Shown here: one piece after another, positions 9,252 to 16,229 of the stretch
Layout: every line of letters starts with the position of its first letter
Position numbering within the stretch: position 1 is the stretch's first letter
Assembly: GCA_030698405.1 (NCBI GenBank)
Contig: JAUYMU010000120.1
Coordinates: 1-58,897 of the forward strand
Direction of reading: 5' to 3'
DNA length: 58,897 nucleotides
Source of the DNA: Bacteroidota bacterium
GTDB taxonomy: Bacteria; Bacteroidota; Bacteroidia; Bacteroidales; Prolixibacteraceae
Notes under the pieces: model-generated
Database searches by the model: none
Told to the model about the DNA's origin: nothing
The model's input: only the letters and a program-made list of their open reading frames with translations
Position numbers and translations under genes: made by a program

Positions 9252-12200
9252 TTAAAAAGTAATATCAGCGCCAAAAATCAATTGTGTTGGTATAATGTAG
9301 GCGCCATTTTGATTTCCGGTACGCTCAGGGAAATTCAGCATTTTATTGGTTAAATATCCAAGATTCTGACCTGTAGCTGTTAATACCAGACCTCCGATTT
9401 TAGCTTTTTTCAACAGTTCTGTTGGAACACTGTAACTTAAAGACACTTCGCGGAAGGAAAGGTAATCCGATTTTTTCCAGAACATGCTGCTTGGTCTGTC
9501 GTAGTTTTTTGTATTCAATTGATCGGCCCACTGATATCTTGGCAGAGATGCGGTTGGATTATCAACTGTCCAGGTGTCGTAAACTGCTGTTGTTGGGGCA
9601 AATTCTCCCTGAGCACAGCTCAAAGCCCACAAGTGCATCAAATCCTGTTGAATATGTCCGATACCAAAATCGACGCGGGCAGCGAATGTAAATCTCTTGT
9701 AGCTTAAGGTTGTAGTAAAACCTCCCGTTAAGCGCGGAATCTCACGTCCAAGTTTAACCATATCTCTGGTATCGATAGTGTCGTTTTTGTCAACATCTTT
9801 CCACATTACATCGCCCATTTGGGTAGGAATCCAGCCACCAGCCAAATTCAGGTTTTTTGCCGTCATTATTTTCTGACTGGCAACCCGTTTCCCGGCGCTG
9901 GCATTGTACCACACCTGTCCAGCAGCAAGGTCAACTTTGTTGTAGTTGGCTAAATCGTCAGCATTGCGGATGAGGCCTTCGCTAACAAATCCATATACGC
10001 TTCCCCATTCCTGTCCTTCCTGCAAACCACCAACCCAAACAGTTTTCTTTGTTGCCGGATCGTAAATCTGCTGACCACCTTGGCGGTTGTTTTCGTTTCC
10101 GTTGAAAGGAAGTGTCAGAACGGTGTTTTTATTCCAGGATGCGTTTCCGCTAACCTGCCATTTGAAATCTTTTTTCTGGATGATTTTTCCGGTTACTTCA
10201 ATCTCAAACCCGGTATTTTTCATGCTACCATTGTTGGTGCGAACACTTGAAACGCCTGCTGAAGTAGGTAGCAATACGCTGGCAATCTTATCGGTAGTAA
10301 TTCTGTTGTAGAAAGCCATCGAGGTATAAATCCTGTTTTCGAAGAAGCCCATGTCAGCGCCTACCTCTACAGTATTGGTTTTCTCCCATTTCAGGTTAGG
10401 ATTTGCAATACCACTTTGTAAAAATCCGATCGTTCCGTTGTATGCGGTTTGTGAACCATACGAACCTTGTAACTCATAGGTTCCGATTCCGCCTACGTTA
10501 CCATTTTTACCCCAACTGGTTCTCAATTTCATATATGACAGCCATTTCGGTGCCGACTTCATGAAATCTTCTTTTGTAACAAGCCATCCGGCCGATGCAG
10601 CAGGGAAAACGCCATATTGATTGTCGCCGATTAATCTTGAATAACCGTCTCTCCTGACAGTAAATGCCACGAGATATTTTTCGTCATAATCGTAATTTAA
10701 ACGACCAAACTGCGATAGAATTCTTTCTCTGGAATGCCATGAATCAGTTGATCTGGTTTGTTGTTCGGCGTTGTTCAGGGTTAATCCCAGATCCCTGAAA
10801 TCATCGGTTGGAGCGCCTGAACCTGAAGCTGATACTCCATAGTTATAGGAATCGTAAAATTCAAAACCCGCCATAGCTGAAATACTATGTTTTTCCAGAA
10901 ATTTTGTCTGATAATTCGCGATGGCATTATAGGTTTGGCGAACGGTGCGGTCAAAATATGCTGAAGACGATCTGGTTCTGTTCCAACCGGTATTTACATT
11001 GGTAAGACTCATCACACCTGTGCGGAAATCTTTATTGAACGCTTCTATAAAAGATTCATCATACATTAAAATTCCGGTTGCTTTCACATATAAACCTTTC
11101 ATGACATCAACCTTGAAAGCCTGATTCATGGTGAATTTATCGGATTGATTACCCCTGAAATATTTATCGACATTATAAGCCGGATTACCGTCACTATTGT
11201 CGCGGCCAAGCAGCAATTCGCCTTTTGCATTGGTACCACGCATGGTTGGAGGAGCCGAAAGCATACGTGCCCAATAGTTTGTTTCTCCATTTTGCAGCGA
11301 TTCGTTTTTCCATGTAGCCTTTGCATACTGGATACCGCTTTCGGAGGTTAACCAGTCTTTAATTTTGTAGTCGCCGTTAAATGCGAAATTGAGTCTTTTA
11401 TAAAAGGTTTCGAGCGATAAACCACCTTCGTCGTAGTAGCCCAGATTCGCGAAATATTTTCCACGGTCGTTGCCACCTGTAAATCCGATGTTATAATCCT
11501 GTGTTTGTGCGGTTTTATTTAATCCATAATCGCCATAATTGAAATCTTTGTAAATCAAATCGTAGATGGTTCCGTTTGGATCGTAATTTCCGCTGGCAGC
11601 TGTTTTGATCACGTCTTTCATTTGTTTCCAACCTGGCTGGCTCAATAATTCCTGATTGTTGGCATCCAGTCGCATCACACTCCAGATTGCTCTTGAGTCA
11701 TAATTGCCATCGATAATATTGCCCTGGGCATCTTTATATACATTGCCAGTTCCTCTTGGACCTGCCCCAGCCACATTACTTGCCGCCAAAGTTCCGTTTT
11801 TGATGGCTTGTTCAGCGCCCAGACGTGCCCATTTGATGTAGTTTTCAGCATCAACAAATTCATAAGGCGTATTCAGGTAATTGGTACCATGTTTAACTTT
11901 TACAGTTACAGTTGATACACCCGCTTTACCTTTCTTTGAAGTAATGAGAATTACACCGTTGCTTGCGCGGGCCCCATAAATGGCCGTTGCCGAAGCATCT
12001 TTCAATACTTCCATACTTTCAATTTCTTCAGGATTGATGTCGCTTAAAGAACCGCGAATCTGTCCGTCCATAATGATAAGCGGGCTACCGGAACCGTCAA
12101 AATTGGTACCTCCCCTTAATACAATTGCAGGTACTGAGCCAGGTCTTCCCGTTGCAGTTACCACTCTCAAGCCAGAGACCGTACCAGCCAATGCCTGTGC

Positions 12201-12629
12201 AGGGTTGGAACGCAAACCTGTTTCCAGTAACTTCATATCCACTTTTGCAATCGAAGAAGTTACCTTACTTCTGGTTTGAGTGCCATAACCTACAACAACC
12301 ACTTCATCAAGCGCAGTGTCGGACGATTTCAAGGCGACATTGATGATGGAAGAAGTTCCTACGGTAATGGTTTGATTGGCAAAACCAAGCATTGAAAATA
12401 CTAACTTGTTTTTGCCAGCAGGTACATCAACTGAATAGTTACCATCAAAATCAGAAAGACTTCCGATAGCAGTCCCTTCAACTAAAACCGCAACACCGGG
12501 AATTGGAGTTCCATCAGCGGCATCGGTCACATTACCGGTCACTTTTTGCTGAGCAGAAATGCTACTGCTAAAAAGTACCAGCAGAAAAAATAAATTTAAA
12601 AACAGCAATTTGGGAATCAGCTTTTTCAT
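9252..12629 (-). CDS. SusC/RagA TonB-dependent outer-membrane transporter (NanO-like)
   Basis: This 1125-residue outer-membrane receptor imports oligosaccharides or sialic acid with TonB energy. A signal peptide ends at SSSISAQQ. A carboxypeptidase-D-regulatory-like domain (KVTGNVTDAADGTPIPGV onward, about 28-110) precedes the SusC signature LDEVVVVGYGTQ, the plug domain with SGSPLIIMDGQIRG and KDASATAIYGARASNGV, and then the long beta-barrel. The terminal segment IFGADITF ends in Phe, as barrels do. It lacks the extra N-terminal STN domain used in trans-envelope anti-sigma signalling, so regulation by the divergent GntR-type gene is more likely. It is the first gene of the minus-strand operon, with promoter and operator directly upstream. 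Confidence 0.95.
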   Translation of the reverse strand: MKKLIPKLLFLNLFFLLVLFSSSISAQQKVTGNVTDAADGTPIPGVAVLVEGTAIGSLSDFDGNYSVDVPAGKNKLVFSMLGFANQTITVGTSSIINVALKSSDTALDEVVVVGYGTQTRSKVTSSIAKVDMKLLETGLRSNPAQALAGTVSGLRVVTATGRPGSVPAIVLRGGTNFDGSGSPLIIMDGQIRGSLSDINPEEIESMEVLKDASATAIYGARASNGVILITSKKGKAGVSTVTVKVKHGTNYLNTPYEFVDAENYIKWARLGAEQAIKNGTLAASNVAGAGPRGTGNVYKDAQGNIIDGNYDSRAIWSVMRLDANNQELLSQPGWKQMKDVIKTAASGNYDPNGTIYDLIYKDFNYGDYGLNKTAQTQDYNIGFTGGNDRGKYFANLGYYDEGGLSLETFYKRLNFAFNGDYKIKDWLTSESGIQYAKATWKNESLQNGETNYWARMLSAPPTMRGTNAKGELLLGRDNSDGNPAYNVDKYFRGNQSDKFTMNQAFKVDVMKGLYVKATGILMYDESFIEAFNKDFRTGVMSLTNVNTGWNRTRSSSAYFDRTVRQTYNAIANYQTKFLEKHSISAMAGFEFYDSYNYGVSASGSGAPTDDFRDLGLTLNNAEQQTRSTDSWHSRERILSQFGRLNYDYDEKYLVAFTVRRDGYSRLIGDNQYGVFPAASAGWLVTKEDFMKSAPKWLSYMKLRTSWGKNGNVGGIGTYELQGSYGSQTAYNGTIGFLQSGIANPNLKWEKTNTVEVGADMGFFENRIYTSMAFYNRITTDKIASVLLPTSAGVSSVRTNNGSMKNTGFEIEVTGKIIQKKDFKWQVSGNASWNKNTVLTLPFNGNENNRQGGQQIYDPATKKTVWVGGLQEGQEWGSVYGFVSEGLIRNADDLANYNKVDLAAGQVWYNASAGKRVASQKIMTAKNLNLAGGWIPTQMGDVMWKDVDKNDTIDTRDMVKLGREIPRLTGGFTTTLSYKRFTFAARVDFGIGHIQQDLMHLWALSCAQGEFAPTTAVYDTWTVDNPTASLPRYQWADQLNTKNYDRPSSMFWKKSDYLSFREVSLSYSVPTELLKKAKIGGLVLTATGQNLGYLTNKMLNFPERTGNQNGAYIIPTQLIFGADITF

Positions 12630-12665
12630 ACGAATAAAGTTTTTTGTTACATTTGCCTAATTAAT

Positions 12666-12688
12666 TGTCTTATGTAGGACATAAGACA
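12666..12688. promoter_or_regulatory. Palindromic operator over the susC transcription start
   Basis: Two perfect 10-bp arms, TGTCTTATGT and ACATAAGACA, flank a 3-bp spacer. The core has the GT-N3-AC form recognised by GntR-superfamily dimers. It lies immediately downstream of the predicted -7 box of susC, covering the expected start site, so a bound protein would block transcription. The divergent FadR-type regulator is the obvious candidate; binding is inferred. Confidence 0.7.
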
Positions 12689-12691
12689 TGA

Positions 12692-12721
12692 CAAATGTAG
12701 AGATTAATTTTTTATCTCAAA
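12692..12721 (-). promoter_or_regulatory. Predicted promoter of the susC/nan operon
   Basis: On the minus strand, TACATTTG (12692-12699) matches the Bacteroidetes -7 consensus TAnnTTTG, and TTTG (12718-12721) stands 18 nt upstream as the -33 element. The start site would fall near 12685, inside the palindromic operator, leaving a leader of about 55 nt to the susC ATG. Confidence 0.7.
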
Positions 12722-12886
12722 ATATTTTTCTATTTTTTTTGACACAAAAAATGCTCATTATCAAAGATTTTAAATAAACCATAATGGAAGATCTCTTGAA
12801 ACTGGCGTGGAAAAAGAATTTCAGATAAGTCACAAAAAATATTGAATGAAGACAAAAAGGATATTCATAAAAGATATAAAAGGCAG

Positions 12887-12918
12887 TTTAGGATGAAACT
12901 TTTTTTAATGTAAGTTTG
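12887..12918 (+). promoter_or_regulatory. Predicted promoter of the GntR-type regulator
   Basis: TAAGTTTG (12911-12918) matches TAnnTTTG, and TTTA (12887-12890) lies 20 nt upstream as a one-mismatch -33 box. Transcription would begin near 12925, about 50 nt before the ATG at 12974. The remainder of the 344-bp intergenic region (about 12722-12886) is AT-rich and shows no further site I can support. Confidence 0.45.
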
Positions 12919-12973
12919 TAGGGAGTATTGAAGCTGCTGAACCATACAGATTAATAACTCAAAATACAATACA

Positions 12974-13678
12974 ATGGATACCAATGAAATGAAAAATTCA
13001 ATCGCTTTAATAGATACACGAAGTTTGGTTGATAAAGTGGAAATGAACCTGATCGATATTTTTATTAACAGAAAATTGAATCCCGGCGATCCGATTCCGA
13101 AGGAAATGGAACTTTCGGAGGCGATGGGAGTTAGCCGGACTGTGATTCGTGAATCGCTGAACCGCCTGAAAACAATGGGCCTCATCGAATCAAAAAAACA
13201 CATCGGTACAGTTATTAAAAGTCCCGATTTGTCATCCATATTGCAGAAATCAATGATTCCACGAATTCTGGATGAAGGAACATTGAAAGATGTTTTCGAA
13301 ATGAGATTGGTTATTGAGGTTGGAATGGCTGACTTAGTAGTGAATCGTGCCACAGATGAAGATATTGAAGCACTTTATTCAATTGTGCAGAATGAAATCT
13401 CTCCATCCTCAAGCACCCTTTTTGATGTTGATTATGAGATACAATTTCATGGTAAATTGTATGAAATGACCAGAAATGAAACGCTTAAAGGATTTCAGCA
13501 GATGCTTTTACCTGCATTCAACTATGTATATACGAGTGGATTAATAAATAAAACCATTGCTGATAAAAAATATGTATCACATACCGAACTCGTAGAAGTA
13601 TTGAGGTTACGCGATGCCGATAAGTTTCGGAAGGCCATGCGGAGACATCTCGAAAACCACTTTAAAAGGCTGCTTTAA
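12974..13678 (+). CDS. FadR/GntR-family transcriptional regulator of the sialoglycan locus
   Basis: This 234-residue protein has the two-domain FadR plan. The N-terminal winged helix spans about 18-82, with SEAMGVSRTVIRESLNRL (about 48-65) as the helix-turn-helix. An all-helical FCD effector domain spans about 103-230. D153 or D151, H159, H203 and H225 match the usual FCD metal-binding positions. E. coli NanR belongs to the same FadR subfamily and senses sialic acid, so an analogous role is likely here, though orthology cannot be claimed. The gene is divergent from susC and followed after 48 bp by the Gfo/Idh gene. The palindrome at 12666-12688 is its probable operator. The effector is not shown by sequence. 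Confidence 0.88.
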   Translation: MDTNEMKNSIALIDTRSLVDKVEMNLIDIFINRKLNPGDPIPKEMELSEAMGVSRTVIRESLNRLKTMGLIESKKHIGTVIKSPDLSSILQKSMIPRILDEGTLKDVFEMRLVIEVGMADLVVNRATDEDIEALYSIVQNEISPSSSTLFDVDYEIQFHGKLYEMTRNETLKGFQQMLLPAFNYVYTSGLINKTIADKKYVSHTELVEVLRLRDADKFRKAMRRHLENHFKRLL

Positions 13679-13726
13679 TTTTGTTATATTTAAGCTTGAT
13701 TTCATTAACCAACTAACTTAACAAAA

Positions 13727-15061
13727 ATGACTACAAACCGAAGATCATTTATCCGTAATTCAATTGCAGCAACCGCAGGAATGGGACTCATCAGCAGTTT
13801 CCCCGCCGGAATTCAGGCTGCAACCCGAAACCTCGCGCCCAGCGATCAAATCAACATCGCACTTATTGGTTGCCGCAGTATGGGTTTTGGCGATTTAAAG
13901 AACCATCTTAACATTCCCGGCGTCAATTGTATTGGTCTGTGCGACATCGACCAAAACATCCTGAACGATAAAGCAGCCGAAATTCTGAAAACCTACAATC
14001 AGAAGCCAAAATTGTACGGCGATTTCAGAAAATTACTTGAAAATAAAGATTTGCACGCGGTGGTAATCGGAACTCCCGATCATTGGCACTGTCTCCCGAT
14101 GGTAAATGCCTGCGAAGCCGGATTGGATGTTTATGTTGAAAAACCAATGGCCAACAGTATTGAAGAATGCAACCTGATGGTGAAAGCTGCCAACCGCTAC
14201 AACCGGGTGGTTCAGGTTGGTCAGCAACAACGCAGCGGCGCTCACTGGAACAAAATCAACCAGATGATCAAATCGGGCAGAATTGGGAAACTCCGGAAAA
14301 CCAATATCTGGGGAAATTTTAATTATGGCGTTGGGCAGCCAATGACTGCCGACACTACGGTTCCTGCCGGAGTTGATTTTGAAATGTGGCTCGGGCCTGC
14401 TCCATCACGCAGTTTCAACCCAACACGTTTTCACGGTTCATGGCGCATGTTCTGGGACTACGGCGGCGGACTGGTAACAGACTGGGGCGTTCACCTCATC
14501 GACATGGCGCTTTGGGCCAAAGACATTACCACTCCACCAAATAAAATACTGGCTTCAGGAGCAAACATTTCCTTCACCAATAACAACCACGAAACCTTCG
14601 ACACCATGTCGGTAATTTTTGAGTTTGGCGACTACCAGGTTACCTGGCAACACACCGCCGGAATCCAAAACGGTCCTTGGAACAAACCTTACGGAATTGA
14701 GTTTATCGGCGATTTGGGAACAATTGTGGCCGATCGTGCCGGATATAAAGTAATTCCACAGTGGGACGACAAGGAAAAGAAAGGAAAAACTGAAGCCGAA
14801 GAATCTGATAAGGGCGGTGAAAACCATCAGGAACATGCCCAAAACTTTATCGACTGCATCAAATCGCGTCAAAAACCGGTTTGTACTCCTGAAATTGGCC
14901 GCGCAGTTGCAGTTGCAGCACACAGCGCCAACATTGCCGTTCGCTCGGGCGAAAACCTTTTGCTTTGGGACGAAGCCAAAGGTAAATTCTCGAATTCCGA
15001 AAAAGCCAATCAATACATTGTTCCTGAATACAGAAAACCCTGGGCGCTTCCGAAAGTGTAA
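13727..15061 (+). CDS. Tat-exported Gfo/Idh/MocA-family oxidoreductase
   Basis: This 444-residue NAD(P)-dependent sugar oxidoreductase carries a twin-arginine signal (NRRSFIRN, then a hydrophobic stretch to about residue 31), so it acts outside the cytoplasm, probably with a tightly held cofactor. The Rossmann fold starts at INIALIGCRSMG (43-53), the EKP motif is at 138-140, and the second domain contains DYGGGLVTDWGVHLIDMALW. Relatives include 3-keto-glycoside-forming dehydrogenases and GH109 alpha-N-acetylgalactosaminidases, which use NAD for glycoside cleavage. I cannot separate these possibilities by eye. The next gene is also Tat-exported and has an isomerase/lyase fold, which favours a paired oxidation-elimination route. 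It follows the regulator by 48 bp and may be co-regulated. Confidence 0.82.
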   Translation: MTTNRRSFIRNSIAATAGMGLISSFPAGIQAATRNLAPSDQINIALIGCRSMGFGDLKNHLNIPGVNCIGLCDIDQNILNDKAAEILKTYNQKPKLYGDFRKLLENKDLHAVVIGTPDHWHCLPMVNACEAGLDVYVEKPMANSIEECNLMVKAANRYNRVVQVGQQQRSGAHWNKINQMIKSGRIGKLRKTNIWGNFNYGVGQPMTADTTVPAGVDFEMWLGPAPSRSFNPTRFHGSWRMFWDYGGGLVTDWGVHLIDMALWAKDITTPPNKILASGANISFTNNNHETFDTMSVIFEFGDYQVTWQHTAGIQNGPWNKPYGIEFIGDLGTIVADRAGYKVIPQWDDKEKKGKTEAEESDKGGENHQEHAQNFIDCIKSRQKPVCTPEIGRAVAVAAHSANIAVRSGENLLLWDEAKGKFSNSEKANQYIVPEYRKPWALPKV

Positions 15062-15074
15062 AACTTCATTCACA

Positions 15075-15139
15075 GTCATTGGTTGTCATTTTATGGTCAT
15101 TGGTTGTTTTGGCCAGACCATGAATGACAACTAAATGAC
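15075..15139. repeat. Imperfect long hairpin made of ATGAC/GTCAT repeats
   Basis: The gap between the two Tat-exported genes holds an imperfect inverted repeat. GTCATTGGTTGTCATTT with ATGGTC (15075-15100) faces its near complement at about 15115-15139. Its right side (ctaaatgacgtgaaacgaat and on to gatgac, about 15131-15163) recurs in similar form at 29653-29687 in the upp-folK gap, which marks it as a dispersed repeat. Confidence 0.5.
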
Positions 15140-15205
15140 GTGAAACGAATGACAATTGATGACATTACTGAAAACTTTGACTAAACACTGTAATCTATTT
15201 TTACC

Positions 15206-16063
15206 ATGACTACCAACCGACGACAATTTTTAACAACCATGGGTCTGGCAACGGCCGGATTATCTGCCGGATTACCCGCCTGGGCCATAGAAAAGAAGGC
15301 CGACCGACTCGATAAAATCGGGTTCATTTCCGGAATCGTGAGTAACTTTATGAAGGAAGACTGGAAAGGTACGCTCGAAAAACTGGCCAAAATGGGCTAT
15401 ACCGAAATGGAAACCGGCAATTACATGGGCAGTTCGCTGGCTGAATTTAAAGCGGTTTGCAAATCACTTGGAATTAACCCATTTGCCGGTGGAGGTTCCA
15501 TTGCTGACATGCTGAAAGAACCAGAAAAGAAAATTGCCGAAGCGCTCGAAATGGGCAAAAAATACTGGGTTTGCTACTGGCCGTGGCTTTCGGATGCCAA
15601 AAACATCACCGCCGACGAAGCCAAAACCGCTGCCGACAACCTGAACAAACTGGGCACAGCCGCAAAAAAAGGCGGCATCAAATTCTGCTGGCACAACCAC
15701 AACTTGGAGTTTGAAAAAGCCACCTCTGAAGGACTGCCTTTTGACATCCTGATGAAAAATACCGACCCGAAAACGGTAAAAACAGAACTCGACATTTACT
15801 GGGTTCTTAAAGGTGGCGGCGACCCAGTGGAATGCATGAAAAAATATCCCGGACGCTACGACATCCTGCACGTGAAAGACATGGATGCCACTCCCGAAAA
15901 ATCATTTGCGTGTCCGGGTTCCGGAATTATCGATTTTCGTCCCGTGTTCCGCGAAGCCTGGGACCAGGGCGTGCGCCATTACATTGTGGAGCGCGACAAC
16001 GAACAAAACGGCATCGAATGCCTGCTCGGTAGTGCTGACTATCTGATAAATGTGAGGTTTTAA
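15206..16063 (+). CDS. Tat-exported sugar phosphate isomerase/epimerase-like TIM barrel
   Basis: This 285-residue protein begins with a twin-arginine signal (TNRRQFLT, hydrophobic to GLPAWA at about 27). The mature part is an AP-endonuclease-2/xylose-isomerase-like barrel. Metal-binding segments are visible: the Glu of YTEMETG near 66, WHNHNLEFE, KTELDIYW, HVKDMD and the late VERDNEQ. Family members epimerise or isomerise sugars, and some exported Bacteroidetes members act as lyases on 3-keto-glycosides made by neighbouring Gfo/Idh enzymes. Being paired with a Tat-exported Gfo/Idh protein, it is a candidate for that second step. The distance of 144 bp and the absence of a promoter I recognise leave co-transcription open. 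A terminator follows. Confidence 0.8.
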   Translation: MTTNRRQFLTTMGLATAGLSAGLPAWAIEKKADRLDKIGFISGIVSNFMKEDWKGTLEKLAKMGYTEMETGNYMGSSLAEFKAVCKSLGINPFAGGGSIADMLKEPEKKIAEALEMGKKYWVCYWPWLSDAKNITADEAKTAADNLNKLGTAAKKGGIKFCWHNHNLEFEKATSEGLPFDILMKNTDPKTVKTELDIYWVLKGGGDPVECMKKYPGRYDILHVKDMDATPEKSFACPGSGIIDFRPVFREAWDQGVRHYIVERDNEQNGIECLLGSADYLINVRF

Positions 16064-16070
16064 CGGGTGG

Positions 16071-16092
16071 CGCGGTTTCCAACCGCGTTTTT
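16071..16092 (+). terminator. Rho-independent terminator-like hairpin
   Basis: CGCGGTT, a TCC loop and AACCGCG are followed directly by five T residues, 8 bp after the isomerase stop. The 7-bp GC-rich stem plus T-run fits an intrinsic terminator ending the regulator/oxidoreductase/isomerase unit. Similar stems also occur as dispersed repeats. Confidence 0.6.
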
Positions 16093-16130
16093 ATATTAAC
16101 GGAGATTGAAAATCTTCCCGCATTTTAGCC

Positions 16131-16158
16131 GTAGAGACGCGATTAATCGCGTCTCTAC
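16131..16158. repeat. Perfect 28-bp palindrome
   Basis: GTAGAGACGCGATT is followed without spacer by its exact complement. Perfect palindromes of this type recur in intergenic DNA of many bacteria as short repetitive elements. It lies between the terminator and the GH2 promoter, in the only non-coding gap of this unit. Whether it is a protein-binding site or an inert repeat cannot be told from one copy. Confidence 0.65.
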
Positions 16159-16172
16159 CACGTCTCAACCCA

Positions 16173-16204
16173 TTTGCAAACTCCCCTCAAATTTCCTATA
16201 ATTG
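16173..16204 (+). promoter_or_regulatory. Predicted promoter of the GH2 gene
   Basis: TTTG (16173-16176), a 20-nt spacer and TATAATTG (16197-16204, one mismatch to TAnnTTTG) precede the ATG at 16230. The predicted leader is about 20 nt. No copy of the GT-N3-AC operator is seen here, so control may be independent of the susC operon. Confidence 0.5.
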
Positions 16205-16229
16205 TACTACTGACACTTAACTAAAATTT

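Noticed and set aside
14555-15079. Minus-strand open frame of 174 codons inside the Gfo/Idh gene
   Set aside because: The plus-strand protein has a Tat signal and clear domain motifs; the opposite frame is a composition effect.
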